Below, piece after piece: positions 9,087 through 16,420 of a stretch of 28,594 bases of DNA. Below the pieces are notes generated by a model. It searched no databases, was not told the DNA's origin, and saw nothing but the letters and a program-made list of their open reading frames with translations. How positions within the stretch are numbered: the first letter of the stretch is position 1; each line of letters opens with the position of its first letter. Made by a program: the position numbers and the translations under genes. Source of the stretch: an uncultured Bacilli bacterium (lineage in GTDB: Bacteria > Bacillota_I > Bacilli_A > RF39 > UBA660); contig CALVJU010000048.1 of assembly GCA_944332375.1 (NCBI GenBank), positions 1-28,594 of the forward strand, written 5' to 3'.

Positions 9087-10115
9087 GTGAAAACTTATTA
9101 TGTAGATTGTAAAAAAGAAATGGATGAAGAAGGAATCAGAAAATGTGCGGAAATGATCAGAGAAGGAAAAATAGGGATTTTTCCGACTGAAACAGTCTAT
9201 GGAATTGGGACTGATGCGAGAAATTCTACTGCTGCGCAAAAAATATTTGAAGTGAAAGGAAGAAAAAGTGATAATCCATTTATTGTTCATATTTCTGATT
9301 TTGATATGTTAAAACAAGTCGTAAAAGAGCCAAATGAAATGGAACAAAAACTTATTGATGCGTTTTTTCCAGGACCGTTTACACTGATTTTAGGAAAAAA
9401 AGAAGAGATTCCAAATGTAGTGACTGCTTCTTTAAGCACGGTTGGGGTTCGTATGCCTTCTTCTGCGATTGCTAGAAAATTGATTGAAGAAGCGAATACG
9501 CCAATTTGTGCACCAAGTGCGAATTTATCAAGTAGACCTAGTGGAACAAGAATTGAAGATATTCAAGAAGAGTTTGATGGTAAGGTTGATTTTATGATAG
9601 ATGGAGGAATGTCTGAAATTGGTGTGGAATCTACTGTTTGTAAAGTGATAGATGGAATTCCGACAATATTAAGACCGGGAAAGATTACAAAGGAAGATAT
9701 TATGGCAGTTACTGGGATATGTAGACTAGATTCTCACATCTTTCAAAGTGCGACTGGTAAAGTGGAAAGTCCTGGAATGAAGTATAAACACTATGCACCA
9801 AAGGCAGAAGCGCTAATGGTCTATTCCGAGGATGAGCATACTTGTATTGATTTGATCAAAGAGCATATCAAAGAAAATACTGTAGTCATTGGGTTTGAAG
9901 AACATCGTGCTTATTTTCCAAATACTAAGTTTTATGCTTATGGACATATTGGTCATTTAGAAGAAGTGATGCATTCTATTTTCGCACTTCTTAGAAAAGT
10001 AGATCGTGAGAATCCTGATTTTATTATTATCGAGGGAGTGAAAAAAGAAGGATTGGGTGTAGCGATTATGAATCGTCTTATTCGCTCGGTCAGTTATCAT
10101 TATATTGAGAAATGA
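9087..10115 (+). CDS. L-threonylcarbamoyladenylate synthase, Sua5 type
   Basis: A 342-aa protein. It makes threonylcarbamoyl-AMP from threonine, bicarbonate and ATP, the first step of t6A37 modification of ANN-decoding tRNAs. Residues 1-205 are the YrdC/Sua5 catalytic domain: GIFPTETVYGIGTDARN, the KxR element in KGRKSDNPF, TVGVRMPSS, and SxN in CAPSANLSSRPSGT. A linker (SPGMKYKHYAPKAE) follows, then the smaller Sua5 C-terminal domain, making this the long form (YwlC) rather than short TsaC. The start is GTG 9087 with GGTGA upstream. It lies 19 bases after the flippase gene and ends at a strong terminator. Confidence 0.93.
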   Translation: MKTYYVDCKKEMDEEGIRKCAEMIREGKIGIFPTETVYGIGTDARNSTAAQKIFEVKGRKSDNPFIVHISDFDMLKQVVKEPNEMEQKLIDAFFPGPFTLILGKKEEIPNVVTASLSTVGVRMPSSAIARKLIEEANTPICAPSANLSSRPSGTRIEDIQEEFDGKVDFMIDGGMSEIGVESTVCKVIDGIPTILRPGKITKEDIMAVTGICRLDSHIFQSATGKVESPGMKYKHYAPKAEALMVYSEDEHTCIDLIKEHIKENTVVIGFEEHRAYFPNTKFYAYGHIGHLEEVMHSIFALLRKVDRENPDFIIIEGVKKEGLGVAIMNRLIRSVSYHYIEK

Positions 10116-10141
10116 CATCGTACATAAAAAATAGTTACGAT

Positions 10142-10173
10142 AAGACTAGGACCAAATACATCCTGGTCTTTTT
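10142..10173 (+). terminator. Intrinsic terminator after the Sua5-type gene
   Basis: Arms 10142-10151 (AAGACTAGGA) and 10161-10170 (TCCTGGTCTT) form a 10-bp stem with one G-U type mismatch around a 9-base loop. The stem runs into TTTTT (10169-10173). Confidence 0.8.
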
Positions 10174-10183
10174 CAAAGCAAAG

Positions 10184-10222
10184 AAAAACAAGAAGATCAC
10201 TTGGTGAGACATTCTTGTTTTT
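10184..10222 (-). terminator. Intrinsic terminator overlapping the 3' end of the DUF421 gene
   Basis: AAAAACAAGAA (10184-10194) and TTCTTGTTTTT (10212-10222) form a perfect 11-bp inverted repeat around 17 bases. On the minus strand the last codons of the gene form the first arm, its stop lies in the loop, and the second arm ends in TTTTT. Both ends are T-rich, so it may also work on the plus strand. Confidence 0.6.
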
Positions 10223-10832
10223 TTATGACAAAAGCATGTTGATTCATCCAAAATGCATAAAATACTTCATCTAGTGCAACTCCTTTTCCCTTTAATATTT
10301 TATGAAGCCATTTCATATCCTTTCCGATTTCTCGTAATCCATCTGTATTAATGATTCCATCTAAAATTAAAGGATAAGGATAAACGGTTCCTTCTTTTTG
10401 AAATAGTGCTAAACTACCATCTGTTTCCAATACCGCATACTGAACATCTTCGATACTAGAAATTCCCTCTTCTTTTAACTTAACAAATAAATAATCTAAA
10501 CTAAAATTCATTTTCGTTAATTCTTTAAAGTTTAACTTTCCATTTTGGATCAACAAAGTAGGCTTTTTCCCAAACAGTTTCTTCATCTTTTGATCTTTGT
10601 CAAAGATACGTTGTAAGATTTGTTGAAAGATCCACAAAATAACCGTAATCAAAGCAAAAAGATAAAAAGTTCTTCCTGATTGAAAACAAGTATAAAATGC
10701 GAATGCGATCAAGATCAGAAAATTTCCTAATTCAAAACACGATAACTTAGATACTTCTCGTTCTTTTTGAAAGTGAATGACTACTAAAAAGAATAGATAA
10801 AATAAAATTATTTTAAAGAAGAATTCTAACAT
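10197..10832 (-). CDS. DUF421 (YetF/YrbG-like) membrane protein
   Basis: A 211-aa protein with two to three N-terminal membrane helices (about 3-20, 32-48, 55-70) and a cytoplasmic DUF421/YetF C-terminal domain (about 85-150) with KPTLLIQNGKLNFKELTKMN and ISSIEDVQYAVLETDGSLAL. Function is unknown, though some YetF-family proteins have been linked to sporulation and germination in Bacillus. AGAGGTGAAAT directly precedes ATG 10832. In B. subtilis yrbG lies near yrzE and spoVB; here the same three families lie together, although this gene points away from yrzE. The C-terminal extension after residue 150 (DGIINTDGLREIGKDMKWL) is also typical of YrbG. Confidence 0.85.
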   Translation of the reverse strand: MLEFFFKIILFYLFFLVVIHFQKEREVSKLSCFELGNFLILIAFAFYTCFQSGRTFYLFALITVILWIFQQILQRIFDKDQKMKKLFGKKPTLLIQNGKLNFKELTKMNFSLDYLFVKLKEEGISSIEDVQYAVLETDGSLALFQKEGTVYPYPLILDGIINTDGLREIGKDMKWLHKILKGKGVALDEVFYAFWMNQHAFVIKKQECLTK

Positions 10833-10861
10833 ATTTCACCTCTATTTTCATCATGGTACGA

Positions 10862-10890
10862 TTCATATTTTTTTATACACTACGTATAAT
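10862..10890 (+). promoter_or_regulatory. Likely sigma-A promoter of the yrzE-like gene
   Basis: TTCATA (10862-10867), a 17-base spacer and a perfect TATAAT (10885-10890). AGGTGA of the gene begins only 5 bases later (10896), so the leader would be about 10 bases. Confidence 0.55.
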
Positions 10891-10905
10891 GAATTAGGTG
10901 ATCTT

Positions 10906-11286
10906 ATGAACTATTTAAAAAGTTTTAAAAAATATAGTATTTCTTTTTTGATTTTTATTGGAATTATTTTTATCTTTACGTTCTTCTTATCCATTTTTCA
11001 CTATTTTGACGTCATCTCTTATCAAACCGTATCTATTGCGAAAATGATCATACTACTTGTAAGTTTCTTTGGAGGAGGATTCTTTATGAGTGTTTCTGCC
11101 ACGAAAAAAGGATGGTTAGAAGGAATCAAATTCGCACTCATGGTCAGTATCTTTTTGTTACTATTTCAAATATTAGGAATTGATAAAAGTTTTCAATGGA
11201 AAGATCTCATCTTTTATCTCATTTTATTTATGACAGCGATTCTTGGAGGAATGATTGGAATCCACTTTACATTTCACGGAAAATAG
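10906..11286 (+). CDS. yrzE: YrzE-like TIGR04086 family membrane protein
   Basis: A 126-aa protein made of four predicted membrane helices (about 11-33, 44-66, 73-92, 98-120). A Gly-rich patch (SFFGGGFFMSVSATKKGWLEG) in the second and third helices is typical of the TIGR04086/YrzE family. Function is unknown. AGGTGA (10896-10901) precedes the ATG. In B. subtilis yrzE lies between spoVB and yrbG; the same families cluster here. Its last 20 bases overlap the end of murF on the other strand, with no visible terminator between them. Confidence 0.75.
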   Translation: MNYLKSFKKYSISFLIFIGIIFIFTFFLSIFHYFDVISYQTVSIAKMIILLVSFFGGGFFMSVSATKKGWLEGIKFALMVSIFLLLFQILGIDKSFQWKDLIFYLILFMTAILGGMIGIHFTFHGK

Positions 11287-12598
11287 GAATCAATTTAGAA
11301 AGATGAACATTATGACTTGCTTTTAACAAGACCATCTTTTCTGTCGCTGGATGGGTTTCTAGATATTTGATGTATTGTTCTACCGTTTCAAAATAAAGTG
11401 CTTCTTTCAACTGTTTCTTCATCACTTTCACTTCTGTTCCAATGAAGACATAGTGGATTCCTTTTGCTTTAGAAAAAAGACGAGCCACTCTATGATGTAT
11501 TTTCTTACTCTGTTTTCCCAACTCTAATATATCACCGAAAATCAAACATTTTTCTCCCGGAAATGATTGTAAATACTGTAGTGCGACTTTCGTTGATTCA
11601 TAGGAAGCATTATAAGTATCATCAATCAAATACTGGTGATTTCCAAATGGAATTTTTTCTAATCTCCCTGGCAATGTCAAAGAAAGATGATTTAAAACAT
11701 GTACCATATCACGCATTGGAACGTGATATAAAACCCCTACTTCCAATGCGATCCATATCGTTTCTTTCAAATGTGCATAATAACGGGGTAAGAAAAAACG
11801 ATAAACCTGTTTTTGATAACGGAAAATGATTTCTAGTGTATTCTCATGTTCTTTCACAATATGAGGAAACAAATGATGATCTACCATGACAACATCGTAG
11901 TTGTCATTTTCTTTTACTCTTTTTAAGTAATGATCCTCTCCATTTAATACCAACATTCCATGGTGCATTCCTTTCGTAATTTCCATCTTGGCACGAAAAA
12001 TATTTCTTTTTGATTTTAAATAACCAATGTGACTTGTTCCAATATTTGTAATGACAGAGATTTGTGGTGTAGCTAGTTTTGAAAGACGTTCAATTTCTCC
12101 CTGATGATTCATCCCCATTTCTAAAAGAAGAATCTCATCTCTCGATTTTAATTTTAACATGGTCATAGGAACACCAATATGATTATTATGATTTCCTTCA
12201 CTTTTACAAACACGATATTTGATACGAAGGAATTTCCAAATGAGTTCTTTCGTTGTCGTCTTTCCAACACTTCCTGTTACTGCGACAACACTTGGTCCAA
12301 TCTGATCCAAATGATATCGTGCAAGACGAAAATATGCTTCTAAAGTATCCTCTACCAAAAGAATAGGAACCTTCGTTTTGATAGAAACTTTTTTAGAAAC
12401 AATAATTAAACTAGGCTTTTTTAATAAAGCATCTTTTATAAAATTGTGTCCATCTAGTGTTTTTCCCAAAAGGCAGAGAAACACATCGTTTTTTCTCATT
12501 GTTCTAGAATCTATCGCAATCGCTCCGATCTCTTTTGAACGATTTGTCTCATTTAAAAATGTTCCCTGTAGAAGTTTTCCAACTTCTTCTACTTTCAT
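11267..12598 (-). CDS. murF: UDP-N-acetylmuramoyl-tripeptide--D-alanyl-D-alanine ligase
   Basis: A 443-aa Mur ligase that adds D-Ala-D-Ala to the UDP-MurNAc tripeptide using ATP, the last cytoplasmic step of wall precursor synthesis. The N-terminal UDP-binding domain has AIDSRTMRKNDVFLCLLG. The central ATPase domain has the P-loop VTGSVGKTTTKE at about 107-118, then NHNNHIGVPMTML and LEMGMNHQGEI. The C-terminal domain has LIDDTYNASYES and IFGDILELG. MurE is unlikely because NHNN and DDTYNA are MurF signatures. ATG 12598 is chosen because AGGTGA (12604-12609) lies 5 bases upstream; a GTG at 12607 falls inside that site. It follows the amidotransferase gene by 5 bases. Confidence 0.95.
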   Translation of the reverse strand: MKVEEVGKLLQGTFLNETNRSKEIGAIAIDSRTMRKNDVFLCLLGKTLDGHNFIKDALLKKPSLIIVSKKVSIKTKVPILLVEDTLEAYFRLARYHLDQIGPSVVAVTGSVGKTTTKELIWKFLRIKYRVCKSEGNHNNHIGVPMTMLKLKSRDEILLLEMGMNHQGEIERLSKLATPQISVITNIGTSHIGYLKSKRNIFRAKMEITKGMHHGMLVLNGEDHYLKRVKENDNYDVVMVDHHLFPHIVKEHENTLEIIFRYQKQVYRFFLPRYYAHLKETIWIALEVGVLYHVPMRDMVHVLNHLSLTLPGRLEKIPFGNHQYLIDDTYNASYESTKVALQYLQSFPGEKCLIFGDILELGKQSKKIHHRVARLFSKAKGIHYVFIGTEVKVMKKQLKEALYFETVEQYIKYLETHPATEKMVLLKASHNVHLSKLIPIFREM

Positions 12599-12603
12599 AC
12601 CTC

Positions 12604-13287
12604 TCACCTTTTCTTTACAGCGTCAAAAAAACTTTGAAATAATTGTTGACTTACTATATCATATTCTAAAATACATTCTGGGTGCCACTGTACGCCGACA
12701 AAAAACGGATGAGTTTTATCTTCGATTGCTTCAATCAATCCATCAGGACTTGTTCCCACCACATCTAATTTTGGATCTATTACTGTGAATTGGTGAAAGC
12801 TATTTACTTCTACTTGTTCCTTTCCTACAATTTGATATAGAAAAGAAGAGGGAGAAATGTTTACGCTGTGTGCATAGTCTTGTTTTTTCTTTCGATGTGA
12901 TAGATAAGAGACAACTGGTTTTAATTGTCCTCCACTTTCTAATCCCATTGCTTGCATTCCCATGCAAATTCCTAACAATGGAATGTGAGCTTTTTTCGCA
13001 TAACGAATCACCTCGAAATCGTAATCCATCACTTCATCTCCACCTGGTAAAATCAACCCATCACAGAGTCGTAATAGAATATCGTAATCATTTTTCTCCT
13101 CTTCGTTCATCGGTAAAACATCACTATTTTTCTTATCTAAATACGATTGTAAGGTAGTTGGGACGATTCCTAACGGAACTGCCCCATATTGAACAATTGC
13201 CTTTCTAACACTCTCATATAATACCATCACTTCATTGTGACCACGTGTCACTTCTGGTCTTCCAATGATACCAATGATCGGCTTCAT
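12604..13287 (-). CDS. Class I glutamine amidotransferase-like hydrolase (peptidase C26, PuuD-like)
   Basis: A 227-aa protein of the gamma-glutamyl-gamma-aminobutyrate hydrolase family. It starts MKPIIGIIGRPEVT; the nucleophile is Cys108 in LLGICMGMQAMG, the oxyanion stretch is LILPGGDEV (about 78-86), and the catalytic His202/Glu204 are in GVQWHPECIL. All three catalytic residues are present, so it should cleave a gamma-glutamyl amide. The substrate is unknown: putrescine-pathway genes are absent, and the gene lies between yneF and murF, with the murF start 5 bases after its stop. That suggests, but does not show, a wall-related substrate. AAGGAG precedes ATG 13287. Confidence 0.88.
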   Translation of the reverse strand: MKPIIGIIGRPEVTRGHNEVMVLYESVRKAIVQYGAVPLGIVPTTLQSYLDKKNSDVLPMNEEEKNDYDILLRLCDGLILPGGDEVMDYDFEVIRYAKKAHIPLLGICMGMQAMGLESGGQLKPVVSYLSHRKKKQDYAHSVNISPSSFLYQIVGKEQVEVNSFHQFTVIDPKLDVVGTSPDGLIEAIEDKTHPFFVGVQWHPECILEYDIVSQQLFQSFFDAVKKR

Positions 13288-13318
13288 ATCATCATCTCCT
13301 TATAAAAAAAGATATGGA

Positions 13319-13546
13319 CTATTCCATATACTTCGACATTGATTTCATCATTTGATTAACTTGCTTCTGGCTTGGTTTTCTTCCCATCTGCATCATCATA
13401 CCCTTAATCATTTGTTCATTGATTGGTGGGTTTTTCTTCATATATTTTTTCATATAAGTACGTGCCAGGAAAAAACCAGCGATTGCTCCAGCAATGAATC
13501 CTCCAAGCACTTTCAATAAATCCATTAAAAATGCGATCCAATCCAT
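13319..13546 (-). CDS. yneF: YneF family protein (UPF0154)
   Basis: A 75-aa single-span membrane protein: helix at residues about 5-28 with the Gly/Ala-rich GGFIAGAIAGFFLARTYMKK, then a short cytoplasmic helix pair rich in Lys, Met and Gln (MMMQMGRKPSQKQVNQMM). This is the UPF0154/YneF signature and length; function is unknown. GGGAGG precedes the ATG. In B. subtilis yneF directly follows sirA and tkt, as it does here. It leads the operon with the C26 amidotransferase gene and murF. Confidence 0.9.
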   Translation of the reverse strand: MDWIAFLMDLLKVLGGFIAGAIAGFFLARTYMKKYMKKNPPINEQMIKGMMMQMGRKPSQKQVNQMMKSMSKYME

Positions 13547-13569
13547 ATATAACTACCTCCCATACTAGT

Positions 13570-13598
13570 ATTCTACTAAAAAATAGATTCTTTTTCAA
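13570..13598 (-). promoter_or_regulatory. Sigma-A promoter before yneF
   Basis: Minus strand TTGAAA (13593-13598), 17-base spacer, TAGAAT (13570-13575). It would drive yneF, the amidotransferase gene and murF. The TTGAAAAAG form of the -35 is also used before the large pseudopilin gene. Confidence 0.6.
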
Positions 13599-13611
13599 GA
13601 CATCTCTCTTT

Positions 13612-14016
13612 TTATGACTTTATTTTTGTCTGAGAATAAAAATCGTTCAAATAAAAATAATCCCCATTTTGAAAATCACAGAGAAAGATATGTGGATCGA
13701 TATGACAAATCAGAAAAAAAATAGAAGGAATTTGTTTTTCCGTTGTCACTTTCAAATAACTAGAACGAATCTGATATGTCTCATGAGGAAGATGAAAGAT
13801 TTCCTTGTCATGAGATAGATGGTACTTTTCTTGAAAATAATGGACAAGTACCTCTTTGGGAAATGGAAGACAGAGTTGTTGATAACAAGAAATCTGAAAA
13901 GTAGGAAGTTCTTGTTTTTGAATCAATTTTTTTAATAGGTAGAAAAGTTCAAATTCTTTCTCTTTTAATTCTATTGCAACCTCTTCACGGATACGAAATA
14001 AATAATATGTTCTCAA
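13612..14016 (-). CDS. sirA: SirA-like sporulation inhibitor of DNA replication
   Basis: A 134-aa protein. In B. subtilis SirA binds domain I of DnaA and blocks new rounds of replication in cells entering sporulation. The match is by pattern: N-terminal RTYYLFRIREEVA followed by FELFYLLKKL resembles the SirA N-terminus, and IFLCDFQNGDYFYLNDFYS resembles its C-terminal strand pair. Position supports it: tkt-sirA-yneF, as in Bacillus. The start is TTG 14016, with AGGTGA 5 bases upstream, giving MRTYYLF; a GTG at 14025 lies inside that site. The protein is divergent, so identity is likely rather than certain. Confidence 0.75.
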   Translation of the reverse strand: MRTYYLFRIREEVAIELKEKEFELFYLLKKLIQKQELPTFQISCYQQLCLPFPKEVLVHYFQEKYHLSHDKEIFHLPHETYQIRSSYLKVTTEKQIPSIFFLICHIDPHIFLCDFQNGDYFYLNDFYSQTKIKS

Positions 14017-14038
14017 AACAATCACCTATCTTTATTTC

Positions 14039-14066
14039 ATCATAGAGAAAGAGAAAAACTTGTCAA
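14039..14066 (-). promoter_or_regulatory. Sigma-A promoter of sirA with possible Spo0A box
   Basis: Minus strand TTGACA (14061-14066), 16-base spacer, TATGAT (14039-14044). The plus strand here reads CTTGTCAAA (from 14059), 8 of 9 to the 0A box TTTGTCRAA, overlapping the -35. Much of that match comes for free from TTGACA, so the 0A box is only suggestive. Confidence 0.6.
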
Positions 14067-14088
14067 AAAAAGTAGGAATTTCCTACTT
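14064..14088 (-). terminator. Intrinsic terminator after tkt
   Basis: AAGTAGGA (minus 14088-14081), 3-base loop, TCCTACTT (14077-14070), then a run of Ts down to about 14064. The stop codon of tkt (TAG) is inside the stem, and the T-run merges with the -35 region of sirA. Confidence 0.85.
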
Positions 14089-16083
14089 AATCATATGAAT
14101 CATCTTTTCTTTTATGCTATCAAAGTCTAAATGTCTTGCTTTTAAGACATCTTCTTTAGAACCACTACTTCCAAAGTCATCGACAGTAAATAAGTATTGA
14201 TCATTATATACAAAACGATGCCAACAAAGAGAAGATGCATATTCTAATACAAATACTTTTGTATATGGAATTAAAACTTGTTCTTGATATTCTTTTGGTT
14301 GTTCTAAGAAATGTTCCATACAAACCATACTAACAACACGTAAATCAATTCCTGCTTCTTCCAACAACACTTCTTTTAATCGTAAAGCAGTAGAGATTTC
14401 TGCTCCGGTTGCAATTAAAATCGCATGAACAACATTTTGTTCTTTTCCGATAATGTATCCACCACGTTCTACTTCCATCGGATTCGATGTAGAAATCGTT
14501 GATACTTGATTTTTAGAAACAATCAAAGCACTTGGTTTTCTTCTCTTTAATATATCATGCCAACAACCAATGATTTCTTTCATATCACATGGACGATATA
14601 CATTGAGATTTGGTGTCGCACGTAACATGGCTAATTGTTCTACTGGTTGATGCGTTGGACCATCACTACCAATCGTAATATCATCATGTGTAAAAATATA
14701 TGTGACTGGTAAATTCATCAGAGAAGTCATACGTAACGCTGGTTTCAAATAATCAGAAAATGCTAAGAAAGTGGAACCATAAGGACGAAATCCTGTCAGT
14801 GCTAATCCATTTAGAATTGCTCCCATCGCATGTTCACGAACGCCAAACCAAATATTTTTTCCTAGATATTTATTCTCCGGAAAAATATCTCCACCGTCTT
14901 TGATATACGTTTTCGTAGAAGCAGACAAATCTGCACTTCCTCCAATCAACGATGGCAACTCTTTAGAAATTCTCTCCATAACCATATGATTCAAATCACG
15001 AAGTGCTATCTTTTCTTCCAGATCCGGTAATTCCCATTCTATTTTTTCTATCGGATCCAAAAATTCTCTCTGAAATAAAAATTGTAAATCTTTCGGAATT
15101 TCTTCTTGATGACTTGTTTGATATTGACGATATTCTGTCGCCCACTCTTGATATTTCGCACTCGTATTTTTCGCAAGCAATCCAGTAAACACTTGCTTTG
15201 CTCCCTCATGATAATAAAATGGGGTATCAGGCATTCCTAACTTCTGTTTTAACTGTTCGATATCTTGATCATCTAATACCTTTCCATGTACCGCATTCGT
15301 CCCTTCTAAAAGAGAGCCTTCTCCAATCTTCGTTTTAATACGAATGAATACGGGACGATCTGACTTTTTCGCTTTATCCAAAGCACGATCTAATTCTTTG
15401 ATATCATTTCCATTCGATACAGAGAGTGTTTCCCAACCACACGCATCAAAATGTTTTAAAATGTCTTCGTTTAATGTATGTGTTGTATCTCCATCCAAAC
15501 TAACAGAATTACAATCGTACAACAATATCAAATGATTTAATTTCCATGTTCCAGCAAGGGCAATCGCTTCTAATGCAACCCCTTCCATCAAATCTCCATC
15601 TCCACAAAGACAAAAGACATGATAATCAAACATCTTTTCTATCTTTTTTCTTTTTTCCCCAATCTCAAGCACATAACGATTCTCTAATATCTCTTCTCCC
15701 AATGCCATTCCAACCGCTGTTGCAATTCCTTGTCCTAATGGTCCTGTCGACACTTCAACCCCTTCTGTTACTCCATATTCAGGATGTCCAGGCGTTTTAG
15801 AACCATATACACGAAATTGTTTCAAATCCTCCAAAGTAATTGGATATCCACATAAAAACATTGTCGCATAAAGCAGTGCAGAACCATGTCCTGAAGATAA
15901 AACAAATCGATCACGATTTAACCAGTGAGGATCATTTACATTGTATAATAAATGTCTTGAAAATAAAGTATACATAATCGGCGCTGCATCAAGTACGATT
16001 CCCGGATGCCCACTACCAGCTTTTTTAATCATATCAATCCCTAACGTCTTAATGTTACGGATTATTAATTCTTCCATTGTCAT
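14083..16083 (-). CDS. tkt: Transketolase
   Basis: A 666-aa thiamine-diphosphate enzyme of usual length that moves two-carbon ketol units in the pentose phosphate pathway. N-terminal TPP domain: KKAGSGHPGIVLDAAP, SSGHGSALLYATMFL, the cofactor motif CLCGDGDLMEGVALEA (about 154-169). Middle pyrimidine domain: GGSADLSAST and WFGVREHAMGAILNG with the catalytic Glu, then FTHDDITIGSDGPTHQPVEQ. A C-terminal domain with ATGAEISTALRL follows. ATG 16083 follows AGAGGGA. It has its own promoter and terminator, and lies downstream of the SOS micro-gene in the order seen in Bacillus. Confidence 0.97.
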   Translation of the reverse strand: MTMEELIIRNIKTLGIDMIKKAGSGHPGIVLDAAPIMYTLFSRHLLYNVNDPHWLNRDRFVLSSGHGSALLYATMFLCGYPITLEDLKQFRVYGSKTPGHPEYGVTEGVEVSTGPLGQGIATAVGMALGEEILENRYVLEIGEKRKKIEKMFDYHVFCLCGDGDLMEGVALEAIALAGTWKLNHLILLYDCNSVSLDGDTTHTLNEDILKHFDACGWETLSVSNGNDIKELDRALDKAKKSDRPVFIRIKTKIGEGSLLEGTNAVHGKVLDDQDIEQLKQKLGMPDTPFYYHEGAKQVFTGLLAKNTSAKYQEWATEYRQYQTSHQEEIPKDLQFLFQREFLDPIEKIEWELPDLEEKIALRDLNHMVMERISKELPSLIGGSADLSASTKTYIKDGGDIFPENKYLGKNIWFGVREHAMGAILNGLALTGFRPYGSTFLAFSDYLKPALRMTSLMNLPVTYIFTHDDITIGSDGPTHQPVEQLAMLRATPNLNVYRPCDMKEIIGCWHDILKRRKPSALIVSKNQVSTISTSNPMEVERGGYIIGKEQNVVHAILIATGAEISTALRLKEVLLEEAGIDLRVVSMVCMEHFLEQPKEYQEQVLIPYTKVFVLEYASSLCWHRFVYNDQYLFTVDDFGSSGSKEDVLKARHLDFDSIKEKMIHMIK

Positions 16084-16108
16084 AGGTATCCCTCTCTATT
16101 CTAAGAAT

Positions 16109-16137
16109 ATTATACACCGATCCTCACGATTAGTAAA
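16109..16137 (-). promoter_or_regulatory. Sigma-A promoter of tkt
   Basis: Minus strand TTTACT (16132-16137), 17-base spacer, TATAAT (16109-16114). It lies between the micro-gene stop and tkt, so tkt need not depend on the SOS promoter. Confidence 0.6.
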
Positions 16138-16141
16138 TTAC

Positions 16142-16288
16142 TTACTGAACATTCATCGCAACATATTGTTGTTCAGTGCGTCTGCTGTCCTCCTCCATCT
16201 TCTGTTGATTTGTTGCACTCACATAAGTAAAAGCGAGGATAAAAATAAAACATCCTATCATTAATTTGTTCTTTAATAATTCTTTCAT
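16142..16288 (-). CDS. SOS-controlled 48-aa membrane micro-protein in the yneA/sosA position
   Basis: A short frame starting at ATG 16288 with AGGAGG (16296-16301) 7 bases upstream. The protein has a basic N-terminus (MKELLKNK), one membrane helix (about 9-25) and a hydrophilic outside tail rich in Glu, Gln and Arg, ending YVAMNVQ. It is divergent from lexA, has a sigma-A promoter with a perfect LexA box in the spacer, and is followed by tkt. YneA (Bacillus) and SosA (Staphylococcus), SOS-induced membrane-bound cell-division inhibitors, occupy this place. It lacks the LysM domain of YneA; its last residues resemble the first strand of a LysM. A division-inhibitor role is inferred from position and topology, not from sequence similarity. 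Confidence 0.75.
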   Translation of the reverse strand: MKELLKNKLMIGCFIFILAFTYVSATNQQKMEEDSRRTEQQYVAMNVQ

Positions 16289-16313
16289 ACAACTACCTCC
16301 TCTTTCTGTATTT

Positions 16314-16342
16314 ATCATACCTCAAACATTTGTTCGTGTCAA
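16314..16342 (-). promoter_or_regulatory. Sigma-A promoter of the SOS micro-gene
   Basis: Minus strand TTGACA (16337-16342), exactly 17 bases, TATGAT (16314-16319). The LexA box fills most of the spacer, so bound LexA should block polymerase. Confidence 0.85.
16323..16336 (-). promoter_or_regulatory. LexA (SOS) box of the micro-gene
   Basis: The minus strand reads CGAACAAATGTTTG, 14 of 14 to the Bacillus LexA consensus CGAACRNRYGTTYG. It sits between the -35 and -10 of the micro-gene. Confidence 0.9.
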
Positions 16343-16351
16343 GACCGAATA

Positions 16352-16365
16352 CAAACAAATGTTTG
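16352..16365 (+). promoter_or_regulatory. LexA (SOS) box of lexA
   Basis: CAAACAAATGTTTG matches 13 of 14 consensus bases and overlaps the -35 of the lexA promoter. This fits autoregulation, with perhaps slightly weaker binding than at the other box, 29 bp away. Confidence 0.87.
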
Positions 16366-16391
16366 ACTTTTTACATTCCACATGTTATACT
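16363..16391 (+). promoter_or_regulatory. Sigma-A promoter of lexA
   Basis: TTGACT (16363-16368), 17-base spacer, TATACT (16386-16391) with an extended TGT just before it. Confidence 0.85.
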
Positions 16392-16420
16392 GTATACAGG
16401 ATGTAAAAGGAGGCCTGACT

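Noticed and set aside
8871..9290. Open minus-strand frame of 139 codons across the spoVB/Sua5 junction
   Set aside because: It is antisense to two clear genes and its product is a low-complexity Ser/Phe/Ile string.
12378..12788. Plus-strand frame of 136 codons opposite murF and the C26 gene
   Set aside because: Antisense shadow of two well-supported genes without a ribosome site.
16142..16288. Remnant LysM domain after the micro-gene stop
   Set aside because: All three frames after 16142 were read for GDTLW-like text; none was found, so no frameshifted LysM is present.
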